11,780 nucleotides of DNA from DASRWD01 sp044507975. GTDB lineage: Bacteria; Deinococcota; Deinococci; Deinococcales; Trueperaceae. The first letter of the stretch is position 1. Each line of letters opens with the position of its first letter. The stretch covers positions 1-11,780 of the forward strand of contig JBIQIQ010000072.1 in the NCBI GenBank assembly GCA_044507975.1. Direction: 5' to 3'. The position numbers and the translations under genes are program-made. Shown piece after piece: positions 4,560-11,780 of the stretch. The notes under the pieces were generated by a model. It ran no database searches, was not told the origin of the DNA, and saw only the letters and a list, made by a program, of their open reading frames with translations.

Positions 4560-7457
4560 TTAGGCTTCCGCCGCGCCCTCGTCGGGGGACAGCACGCCGG
4601 AGCGCCGCAGGGCGTCGTCGAGGACGGCGGGCTCGAGCTCGACGACCCGTCCGGACCGCACGTAGACGAGCCTGGCGCGTGGAGCGGCGCCCAGTGCGCC
4701 GCGCACGGCGTGGCGGTAGAGCCCCAACTGCACGTGGTAGCGCTCGGGACGCACGTGCCTGTCCGTCTTGTAGTCGTCGATCCACCACTCGCCGCTCACC
4801 TGGTACAGGCGGTCGATGACCCCCTCCCAGACGGTCGGGCCGCCCGGGTACGCCAGGGGCACCTCGGCGCGGTCGACCTCGCGTTCGCCCAACCCGGGCA
4901 GAGCGGTCCCGAGCAGGGCCGAGTAGCCGGCGAGGAGCTCGGCCACCTCGCCGAGCAGGTCGTCCTGCTGCTCGGACGCGTAGGGGAACATCAGCTCGTG
5001 GGCTCGCAGGCTCTCGAGCCTCTCCGGCTCCTGGTGCCAGTCCTGGCTGATGGCGAAGTGGACGAGCGTGCCCACGACCCTGCCGCGTCCGGGCAGGTCG
5101 AGGAAGAAGCCGGGGTTCCCGCCGTCGTCCAGGCCCTGGGGTCCGCTCTCGTCGAGGTCGGGGCCGGGAGCCGGCGCGTCGCCCGTTCCAAGCGCCTCGA
5201 AGCGGGTCAGAGGCTCCTCGTGGGCATCGGCCGGCCGGGACCAGAGGCGCTCGCCGTCCCGGCCATGGCCCTCGCGACCCTCCCTCGACAACATGTCCAC
5301 CAGCCGCGAGGGGCTCGAGAGGGGGCCGTGGAGATGGTGCTCGAACGTCCTCAGGGTCCAGGGAGAAGGCTCCAGGGCGATCGGAGGCGTCGCGCGGGAG
5401 GCGTGCGTCCGCGGTCCCGGCGCCCCGACCTCGAGCTCGGTGACGCGCACCGACGGCGAGGGAGGGTCGTGCGCCAGGTCGAGGTCGAGGAGCGTCGCCA
5501 GCCAGGCGGCGGGACCGCGCTTCCCGTACGAGCCGGTGACGATCAGTCGGTCGCGCGCGCGGGAGGCCGCCACGTAGAGGAGCCTGTGGTCCTCGTGCGC
5601 GGACCTCTTCCGCCACGCTCCGGCGGCCTCTCGATCGGGCACGGCCTCGAGCAGCGCCGCGCGGCCGCTGGCCGGGTCGATGACGACGCCCGGCGGTCGG
5701 TCCCACGGCTGGTACCCAGCGTCGAACACGGCCACGACGTCGAACTCCAGGCCCTTCGAGCCGTGCACGGTGAGCAGGCGCACGCCGCTGCCGCTGGCCG
5801 GGACGTCCTCGGCCTCCGTGCGCTGCAGGTCCTCCAGCATGTCGAGGAGCCTCGCCAGGTCCTCGGGCTCGCGCCTCGCGACCTCGAACAGCAGGGCGTC
5901 GACGTTGGCGCTCGCGTGGGCCCCCAGCGACTCGATCAGGGGCGTGCCGCCGGCCAGTCCGCTCCGCACTACCGCCTTCAGAGCGTCGACCGGCGGACCG
6001 AGCACGAGCTCCCTCAGCTCGGCCACGACCGCCGCCGTGCGCGGGCTGACGCGAGCGAGCTCCTCGAGAGGGTCGCGCGCCGACAGCACGGCGTGGAGCT
6101 CCTGCCAGCCCAGGCCGGCCAGCGGACCGCGTAGGAAGGCGGCCAGGGCCTCCTTGTCGCCGCCGGTCCCCACCTCGAGGGCGAAGCGGACGTCGAGGAC
6201 CTCCTGGCGCGTGAAGAGCCCGCGGCGGCTGAAGACCGTCGGGACGCCGCGCGCGGCCAGGGCGGCGTCCATCTGCGAGAGCTGGCGCCGGTTCCGAGCG
6301 AGCACCGCCATGCGCTCGAGGCCCACACCGTCGGCGGCGAGCTGAGCCAGCCGCTCCGCCAGGCACGCGGCCTCGTGCGCCCGGAGCGCGTCCATGGGTA
6401 GGTCGCCCCTCACGACCACGAGCTCGGCGGCACCCTCCACCTCGGCCTGGGGACCGGCTCCGACGACCGGCGGAGCCTCCTCGGGGTCGAAGCCGAGCCC
6501 GCGCTCGCCCAGATGGGTCGTGAGCCGGTTGAGGAAGGCGACGACCGCGCGCGCGTGCCGCCGCGACTCGGTGAGAGGGGCCAGCGACTCCCCCGCCTCC
6601 CGAGCCCTGTGGTGAGCGCGGCGGAAGACGCCCACGTCGGCGTTGCGGAACAGGTAGATCGACTGCTTCGGGTCGCCGACGATCTCCAGGCTCACGCCCG
6701 CCGACTCCAGGCCCTCGAAGAACTCGCCCTGCCGCGGGTTGACGTCCTGGTACTCGTCCACCAGGACGACCGGGAAGCGCTGCACCAGGCGCTGCCTGGC
6801 GCCGGGGTGGTCGAGCATGGCCAGCGCGGCGCGCTCGACCTCGCTGGGCGCCAGGCGCGTGCCGCCGTAGCGTTCGAGCAGGCGGGAGTACGCCGCCTCG
6901 TAGAGGGCTCCGACGGCGCGCGACAGCGGGTCGTCGTCGAACCTGAGGCCGGCCGCCAGCGACCGGCCGCGGAACACGAGCAGCGGCAGCGTGACGGCGT
7001 GCTCGCCGGCGGCGGCGAGGGCGCCGTGCAGCGGGTGAGCTGGGTCGCTCGCGAGCAGGCGCAGGGAGTCGAGCTCGGCGACGAAGTCGGCCTCGGCGTC
7101 CTGCTCCGCGGTCATCGCGAAGCGCGGGTCGTAGCCGAGCAGCGGCGCGCTCAGACGCAGCGCCGCGATCATGAAGCCGTGGATCGTCTTGAGCTGCGCG
7201 CCTCCGGCCTCGCGCCGTGCGGCCTCGAAGGGCGCCAGGTCACCGGGCGGCGTGTAGACGCCGCCGAGGTACGAGCCGGCCGCGAGCACCTCGGCGATGC
7301 CCGAGGCCACGCGGGCGCGAAGCTCGCCCGCCGCGGCGCGCGTGAACGTGACGCCGGCGATGCGCCGAAGGGGCGTCCCGGAGCCGACGAGCTCGAGGTA
7401 GCGGCTCACCAGGCTGGTGGTCTTGCCGGTGCCGGCCGAGGCGACCCTGACCCTCAT
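4560..7457 (-). CDS. addA: AddA-like ATP-dependent helicase/nuclease subunit
   Basis: A 965-residue SF1 (UvrD/Rep-like) helicase fused to a C-terminal PD-(D/E)XK nuclease, expected to unwind and resect DNA ends for recombination with AddB. Helicase motifs in order: Walker A ASAGTGKT (6-13), VTFTRAAAGEL (36-46), TIHGF (91-95), DEYQD (234-238), VGDPKQSIYLFR (260-271), ESRR (297-300), TVHGSKGLEFD (563-573) and LYVAASRARD (627-636). The nuclease has GTLVH (His800), GVIDRLY (Asp882), IDDYK (Asp895, Lys897) and QLGLY (910-914), all intact. The start is an ATG at 7457 whose ATGA overlaps the addB stop, implying translational coupling; an open extension up to 7946 is a shadow of addB. The protein is shorter than Bacillus AddA (about 1,200) and begins at Walker A with no preceding Q motif, which is unusual. 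A RecB-like relative is the alternative name. Confidence 0.9.
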   Translation of the reverse strand: MRVRVASAGTGKTTSLVSRYLELVGSGTPLRRIAGVTFTRAAAGELRARVASGIAEVLAAGSYLGGVYTPPGDLAPFEAARREAGGAQLKTIHGFMIAALRLSAPLLGYDPRFAMTAEQDAEADFVAELDSLRLLASDPAHPLHGALAAAGEHAVTLPLLVFRGRSLAAGLRFDDDPLSRAVGALYEAAYSRLLERYGGTRLAPSEVERAALAMLDHPGARQRLVQRFPVVLVDEYQDVNPRQGEFFEGLESAGVSLEIVGDPKQSIYLFRNADVGVFRRAHHRAREAGESLAPLTESRRHARAVVAFLNRLTTHLGERGLGFDPEEAPPVVGAGPQAEVEGAAELVVVRGDLPMDALRAHEAACLAERLAQLAADGVGLERMAVLARNRRQLSQMDAALAARGVPTVFSRRGLFTRQEVLDVRFALEVGTGGDKEALAAFLRGPLAGLGWQELHAVLSARDPLEELARVSPRTAAVVAELRELVLGPPVDALKAVVRSGLAGGTPLIESLGAHASANVDALLFEVARREPEDLARLLDMLEDLQRTEAEDVPASGSGVRLLTVHGSKGLEFDVVAVFDAGYQPWDRPPGVVIDPASGRAALLEAVPDREAAGAWRKRSAHEDHRLLYVAASRARDRLIVTGSYGKRGPAAWLATLLDLDLAHDPPSPSVRVTELEVGAPGPRTHASRATPPIALEPSPWTLRTFEHHLHGPLSSPSRLVDMLSREGREGHGRDGERLWSRPADAHEEPLTRFEALGTGDAPAPGPDLDESGPQGLDDGGNPGFFLDLPGRGRVVGTLVHFAISQDWHQEPERLESLRAHELMFPYASEQQDDLLGEVAELLAGYSALLGTALPGLGEREVDRAEVPLAYPGGPTVWEGVIDRLYQVSGEWWIDDYKTDRHVRPERYHVQLGLYRHAVRGALGAAPRARLVYVRSGRVVELEPAVLDDALRRSGVLSPDEGAAEA

Positions 7458-10009
7458 CCGCGCACGCCCAGCCGGCACACGTAGAAGAGCCGACACCGGT
7501 CGCACCAGCGGCCCGGGTTGGGCCGCGCCTCGCCCCGGCTCACCCCCTCCATGGCGGCCGCGGCTCCCTGAGCCGCCCGTTCCATGCGGTCGGCCATGTG
7601 CCCGTTGTCCGGCGACCTGTCGAAGACGATCGGCTTGTACGTGACCGGCCACACGACGACGTGCACGGCCTCCACCTCGCGACTCCGCGCGAGGAACGCG
7701 CGCGCGGCGAGGTACTCGCTCCAGCGGTCCCTGACCTTCGCGCCCGCCCAGTGCCACTCGCCCTTCTGCCCGGCCCAGTCCACCGGCGGGGGCTCGACGA
7801 ACCGGTAGATGTCGACGCGCCCCTCCGAACGGGAGCGCCGGCCCGCGTCGAGGCGCACCTCCGCACCGGAGTCGTCGACGACGACGCTCCCCCAGTTGAG
7901 GAGCGTCAGCAGCCTCCCGTAGGAGCCGAGCCAATCGGCGGCCCACGCGTACCGAACGGCCAGCTCCTCGAGGCGCTCCTCGGTGAGCTTGGGATGGCTC
8001 CGCAGCCCCTCAACGAGGCCGCGCCACTCCGACCGCCCCGTCTTGACCGGCCCGAGCAGGCGCCTCAGCTCCTCCTCGGCACCGGCTTCGCCGCCCCCCT
8101 CCTCCTCCAGCCCGAGGGCCACGCCGGCCCAGGCCATCAGGCCGCACTGCTCGTAGTAGACGCGCAGCCACTCGGCGTCCGGCACCGCGCCGCGGAAACC
8201 CTCCGCCATGAACTCCGGCGGCAGGCGCTCGGTGGCCGGCTGGTAGACCTCGGCGCCGCCGAGCTCGAGGGCGCTGCCGGCCGGCACGGGAGGCAGCCGC
8301 TGCACCGTGCGCGGGTCGCCGAGGAGCCGCTCGTCGGGCACGAGCTTCCCCTCGGTCCCGCCCGTCGAGCCCGTGACCACCGTGGTGGCGCCGCGGCTCA
8401 GCAGCTCCTCCACCAGCGGGCCGTCCGCGCCCGCGAACCGTCTAGGCAGGCTCCCCAGCGCTGGCTCGTCGGCGCGATCCTCGTCTGGGACGAAGTAGTC
8501 CTCCCGCTCGCCGGCCTCGTACGCCCCGACGGTGGCGCCCATCACGTAGCAGCGCGTGAAGCGCCTTCCCGACGCGAGGTCGGCGCTGAGGACTGAGATA
8601 CCGCCGGGCTGGTCCCGCGCGCCCCGAGCGTCCGTGAGCAGCGCGACGAGCCAGCGACGGAAGTCGTCTCCGCTCGTGAGGCTGGCGGCGTGCTGCGCGG
8701 CCGACAGAACGGGCGCGGTGAACGACTCGCCTACCTCCCGCTGGCCGAGGGTGAGCACGTCGTTCAGGAGCCACCTGGTCCACGCCACCGGGTCACCGCC
8801 CACGCGCAGCTTCTCGAGCCAGGCCGACAGCGCTCCCTCCAGACCCATGCTCCTGGCGACGAGGGAGAGGGCCTCAGCTCCCGTCAGGCCCAGTCGCATG
8901 GCCAGGTCTGCCACCGGAGCGAGCTCGGGGATCGCCAGCAGGCGCGTGGGCGAAGGCGCGTCAGGTAGCTCGAGCAGGGCGACGAGGGCACGACCCTCGC
9001 GGCTGTCGGCCAGGGCCGAGCCCCTCTCGTCGGTGAGCGGCACCCCGTACTCGTCGGCGAGGGCCAGGAGGTCGTCGCCCGCGCGCGCCGGCGCGACGAC
9101 CGCCAGCTCCAGGGGGTCGTGGCCGCAGGCCAGGTCGCGCTTGAGGCTCCGTAGCACCCAGCGCGCCTCCTCGACCGGGTTGACCGCGAGGTAGCGCTCG
9201 ACGCGCGTCGCCTGCGGGCGGGCGCTCAGCACGACAGCGGGCTCCACGCCGGCCGGCGCCTTCGGCAGGGCGACGTGCACGGCGACGGCCTGGCTCAGCG
9301 CGCGCAGGAAGCGCCAGTCGAGCGGGCCGAGCTCCCGCCAGCCGTCGACGATCACGACGTCGGGCAGGCCGGCCGCGGCCCGCCCGGCGGAGGACCGCAG
9401 CAGGGTGCGTGGCTCCGGCTGCTCCACGAAGCGGGCGGCCCGCGAGCGCACGTCGTCGTAGTCCCAGCTCTGGCCGAGCCGGTCCTCGTAGGCCGCGTAG
9501 ACGGCGGCGAGGCCCCGTGTCTCGCCGTCCCCATGGGGCAAGTCGGCGATCGCGTCCGGCGTCACCTCGTAGCGCTTGGCCTCGGCGATGGCGGCGGCGA
9601 ACAGCTTCGCCTCGCCCGGCGAGGGAAGGCGGCCCAGGGCCGTCCTCACGGCCTCGCCCACGAGCACGATGCGCGCCGTGCCGACGACGAGCGGCCTGAG
9701 GTCGCCGGGCGCGAGGGCGGAGAGCACGCGGTAGTAGGCCTGTTGGGCGCCGAGCACCTCGAGCCCGAGCACGGCGCGGCCGTGCGCGGTCACGCGGCGG
9801 AACACGCTGGCCCGCTGGTGAGGCAGCGCGAGCCACCAGACGCGGGCGCCGGCCGCGCACGCGGAGCGGGCGACCGCGACCATCGCCTCGGTCTTGCCGC
9901 TTCCCGGAGGGCCGACGACCAACGTGAGGCCGGCTTCGGTCAGGGCTCGGTCCGGCGGTCGAGACGCGTCCAGCGGCCCGGCCCCGGCGGGGTCAGGCGG
10001 GCGTTCCAC
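7454..10009 (-). CDS. addB: AddB-like helicase-fold/nuclease subunit with Fe-S cysteines
   Basis: An 851-residue partner of AddA. Walker A GPPGSGKT is at 33-40 and an AddB-type VVIVDGW strand with a following acidic/hydrophobic segment at 218-224. An AddB-like late helicase region is at about 471-512 (GISVLSADLASGRRF, then VPDEDR). The C-terminal part has Cys622 (YYEQCGLMAW), then Cys836, Cys839 and Cys845 in WCDRCRLFYVC, matching the AddB Fe-S pattern C...CxxCx5C. The nuclease core looks degenerate: RVD (Asp733) is present, but the expected DYK strand reads WAGAK (Gly at 756, Lys758) and no QxxxY follows. The start is a GTG at 10009, 22 bp after the membrane gene; no SD is evident. It overlaps addA by ATGA. 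At 851 residues it is shorter than Bacillus AddB (about 1,160). Confidence 0.83.
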   Translation of the reverse strand: MERPPDPAGAGPLDASRPPDRALTEAGLTLVVGPPGSGKTEAMVAVARSACAAGARVWWLALPHQRASVFRRVTAHGRAVLGLEVLGAQQAYYRVLSALAPGDLRPLVVGTARIVLVGEAVRTALGRLPSPGEAKLFAAAIAEAKRYEVTPDAIADLPHGDGETRGLAAVYAAYEDRLGQSWDYDDVRSRAARFVEQPEPRTLLRSSAGRAAAGLPDVVIVDGWRELGPLDWRFLRALSQAVAVHVALPKAPAGVEPAVVLSARPQATRVERYLAVNPVEEARWVLRSLKRDLACGHDPLELAVVAPARAGDDLLALADEYGVPLTDERGSALADSREGRALVALLELPDAPSPTRLLAIPELAPVADLAMRLGLTGAEALSLVARSMGLEGALSAWLEKLRVGGDPVAWTRWLLNDVLTLGQREVGESFTAPVLSAAQHAASLTSGDDFRRWLVALLTDARGARDQPGGISVLSADLASGRRFTRCYVMGATVGAYEAGEREDYFVPDEDRADEPALGSLPRRFAGADGPLVEELLSRGATTVVTGSTGGTEGKLVPDERLLGDPRTVQRLPPVPAGSALELGGAEVYQPATERLPPEFMAEGFRGAVPDAEWLRVYYEQCGLMAWAGVALGLEEEGGGEAGAEEELRRLLGPVKTGRSEWRGLVEGLRSHPKLTEERLEELAVRYAWAADWLGSYGRLLTLLNWGSVVVDDSGAEVRLDAGRRSRSEGRVDIYRFVEPPPVDWAGQKGEWHWAGAKVRDRWSEYLAARAFLARSREVEAVHVVVWPVTYKPIVFDRSPDNGHMADRMERAAQGAAAAMEGVSRGEARPNPGRWCDRCRLFYVCRLGVRG

Positions 10010-10031
10010 TCAGGGGGACGTCAAGGCGACG

Positions 10032-10454
10032 TCACATCCCGGGGAACAGGCGCCTGTCCCAGGGGATCGCGTAGGCGACGGCTGCCGCGGCCAGGACGTA
10101 GAAGAGGAGGGCCTGCCGCGGGTTGTCGGTCTTGCGGGCGCGCGCCACGCCGACGTGGACGAGCACGGCCGCGACGACCATCAGCAAGGGATGCTCGAGC
10201 AGGAAGAAGCGCCTGGTGGGATCGCCCATGGCCGCTCCCATGTCGGACAGCGACGACTGCACGAGGGGGCTGAGGAACCACAGGACCAGCCCGACGAGCA
10301 CCTGGACGTCGAACGCGATCGTGAACCAGCGCGCCAGCGACCGCTGCGCCGGCGTCCAGCGCTGAGCCACCAGGGCGCTTACGATCGCCACGACGCCGAG
10401 GACGACGACTACCCAGCGGATGACGTTGTGGAGGTCGAGCAGACCCGTGTACAT
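10032..10454 (-). CDS. Small four-helix membrane protein with conserved-looking histidines
   Basis: A 140-residue integral membrane protein, probably in the inner membrane. The ATG at 10454 has a good SD (GGGAGGG, 10458-10464). Four hydrophobic segments lie at about 12-30, 44-65, 89-105 and 115-131. Notable residues are LHNVIRW at the N-terminus (His9), FDVQVLVGLVLWFLSP, RFFLLEHP (His88), VLVHVG (His100) and the terminal AIPWDRRLFPGM. I recall similar small proteins in other phyla that share the LH..RW, D.Q...G, RFF..EH and IPW pattern and are sometimes loosely annotated as cytochrome b-like. Histidines in or near helices could bind heme, but no assay-level evidence exists here. It sits in the same-strand run between the YyaL-like gene and addB, with short spacers, so co-transcription is likely. 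Confidence 0.8.
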   Translation of the reverse strand: MYTGLLDLHNVIRWVVVVLGVVAIVSALVAQRWTPAQRSLARWFTIAFDVQVLVGLVLWFLSPLVQSSLSDMGAAMGDPTRRFFLLEHPLLMVVAAVLVHVGVARARKTDNPRQALLFYVLAAAAVAYAIPWDRRLFPGM

Positions 10455-10502
10455 GTTCCCTCCCAGGATCGGCCCGCCCCGGGGCCGGCCAGTCGCACCG
10501 TA

Positions 10503-11780
10503 CTACGGCGCCAGCATCGCACGCCGCGCCGCCGCCGCGTCGTGCACGGGCAGCTCGCAGACGCCGCCCCGGCACACGTAGACCGTGACGGGCGCCTCGG
10601 GCGGGTAGCGCCCCTCCGCCAGCGGCAGGCCGGCCAGGGGATGGCGCCCCGCGTCCTCGTCGGCCGGGTCGAGCAGGAGCAAGGCGTCGCCGCCCGCGGC
10701 GGCGCCCCGCACGGCCTCGAGCGCGGCGGCGGTGTCGGCCTCGTGGCGCGCGCCGACGACCACGACCTCGCGCGGTGCGCTCGTCATCTCCAGCAACGCG
10801 GCGAGCGCCGTCCCGAAGCTTTGTGGCGCGGAGGCGGCGGCGGACAGGAGCGGGGTGAGGGCGCCGAGCGCCCGCTCCTGCATCCCGCCGTCGGAGAGGT
10901 AGCGCCCGGCCCACCACACGAGCCTCGCGGCGGCCGCGTACCGGCTCGGGGTGGCGCCGTCGGCGTGGCTCTTCAGACGCGCGGGGGCGCCTCCGGTGCC
11001 CTCCGCGACGTCGAACCACCCGCCACCCTCGTCGTCGGCGAAGAGGTCCTCCACCTCGCGCGCGAGCCTCACCGCCTCCAGGAGCAGCTCCGGACGCAGC
11101 GTGGCGCGGTAGAGGTCGAGGAGCCCGCACCCCAGGTAGGCGTGGTCCTCGAGCAGCCCGTGCACCCGAGCCTCGCCGTTCCTCCAGGCGTGCATGAGGC
11201 GCCCGTCCTCGCGCCGCGCCACCAGGAAGCGGGCCAGGCGCGCCGCCAGCTCGTGGAGCCCGGGACGCTCCAGGAGGGCGCCGGCGTCGGCCAGGCCGGA
11301 CAGCAGCAGCCCGTTCCAGGAGGTCAGCACCTTGTCGTCGGTCGCGGGTCGGACGCGCTCGCCGCGGCTCGCGCGCAGGAGCTCGTCGCCGCGGCGCAGC
11401 TCGGCTTCGAGCTCCTCTCCCTCGAGGCCGAACTCCTGGGCGAGGGCGCCGAGCGATGCCGCCCGCCTGAGGACGTTGCCGCCCTCGAAGTCGCCGGCCG
11501 TGCTGACCCCGTAGCGCCGGGCCATGAGGTCTGCGAGCGCGCCGCCGCCCAGCGCCTCGCGGAACTCGACCTGGGTCCAGGCGTAGAAGCGGCCTTCCTC
11601 ACCCTCGGAGTCCGCGTCCAGGGACGAGAAGAAGGCGACAGTCCCCTCCGAAGGGCCCGCCGCCATCTCGCGCTCGAGCCAGTCGACGATGCCGAGGGCC
11701 GCCGAGAGGTAGCGCTCCTCACCCGCGCGCGCGTAGCCGCGCGCGAAGGCGCCCAGCAGCTGGGCGTTGTCGTAGAGCAT
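10503..11780 (-). CDS. YyaL/SSP411 (DUF255) family protein, C-terminal part (5' end beyond window)
   Basis: The 425 visible residues of a protein whose family has an N-terminal thioredoxin-like domain followed by an (alpha/alpha)6-barrel resembling N-acylglucosamine 2-epimerases. The first visible residues, MLYDNAQLL, are part of the family's internal HFEKMLYDNAQL motif, so this Met is not the start and about 250 N-terminal residues lie off the window. Other signatures are LDADSEGEEGRFYAWT (54-69), DDKVLTSWNGLLLSGLADAG (148-167), LEDHAYL (210-216), GGGWFDVAEG and DGATPSRYAAAARL. A C-terminal VCRGGVCELPV holds a cysteine pair (Cys403, Cys408). The stop is TAG at 10503-10505, 48 bp before the membrane gene. 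The biochemical function of the family is not settled; redox or sugar-related roles have been proposed from the domain mix. Confidence 0.92.
   Translation of the reverse strand: MLYDNAQLLGAFARGYARAGEERYLSAALGIVDWLEREMAAGPSEGTVAFFSSLDADSEGEEGRFYAWTQVEFREALGGGALADLMARRYGVSTAGDFEGGNVLRRAASLGALAQEFGLEGEELEAELRRGDELLRASRGERVRPATDDKVLTSWNGLLLSGLADAGALLERPGLHELAARLARFLVARREDGRLMHAWRNGEARVHGLLEDHAYLGCGLLDLYRATLRPELLLEAVRLAREVEDLFADDEGGGWFDVAEGTGGAPARLKSHADGATPSRYAAAARLVWWAGRYLSDGGMQERALGALTPLLSAAASAPQSFGTALAALLEMTSAPREVVVVGARHEADTAAALEAVRGAAAGGDALLLLDPADEDAGRHPLAGLPLAEGRYPPEAPVTVYVCRGGVCELPVHDAAAARRAMLAP

Noticed and set aside
4545..7484. Several long plus-strand open frames opposite addA and addB
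   Set aside because: They are high-GC antisense shadows; the minus strand carries complete ordered helicase and nuclease motifs.
7458..7946. Open in-frame extension of addA upstream of the ATG at 7457
   Set aside because: It overlaps addB on the same strand, its translation is Arg/Gly/Ala-rich without helicase features, and the ATGA overlap gives a natural start.
10455..10502. Possible terminator between the YyaL-like gene and the membrane gene (GGCCC/GGGCC arms)
   Set aside because: The stem is only about 5 bp, with no T-run, directly before a good SD; chance pairing in GC-rich sequence is likely.

Overview
The window is a very GC-rich bacterial segment, almost certainly Deinococcota and plausibly a Trueperaceae-like lineage. 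The main lineage clue is at the left edge: a glutaminyl-tRNA synthetase whose anticodon-binding barrel is followed by a GatB/YqeY domain, the chimeric architecture known from Deinococcus. A leaderless-type -10 element directly before one start codon also fits this phylum. Two runs of exactly 100 N (1062-1161, 4140-4239) are scaffold placeholders, so this is a draft assembly, probably a MAG. Three genes are cut by them: nagA, a serine hydrolase and a small hypothetical.

Layout, left half: the 3' end of glnS (+) converges on nagA (-), with 4 bp between the stops. nagA is divergent from a DoxX-family membrane protein (+), which has a readable sigma-70-type promoter and SD. A strong perfect hairpin separates the DoxX gene from a convergent cold-shock protein gene (-) whose product carries an RGG-repeat tail. 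The csp gene has a long predicted 5' leader. It is divergent from a class-A-beta-lactamase-like serine hydrolase (+) that lacks a signal peptide and the usual omega-loop Glu. After the second gap lies the N-terminal part of an unrecognised small protein (-) and a 16-bp perfect palindrome.

Right half (4560-11780): four tightly packed minus-strand genes, read right to left. They are the C-terminal part of a YyaL/SSP411-type protein, a four-helix membrane protein, an AddB-like helicase/nuclease subunit with Fe-S cysteines, and an AddA-like helicase-nuclease joined to addB by an ATGA stop/start overlap. AddA and AddB would act together in double-strand-break end resection. The AddB nuclease site looks degenerate while the AddA site is intact, and AddA starts at its Walker A motif with no upstream Q motif. 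This compact AddAB pair is the most interesting content. No RNA genes, CRISPR arrays, insertion sequences or phage genes are visible. I found no convincing wholly new multi-gene system; the points worth following are the AddAB variant, the RGG-tailed Csp and its leader, and the two palindromic sites.
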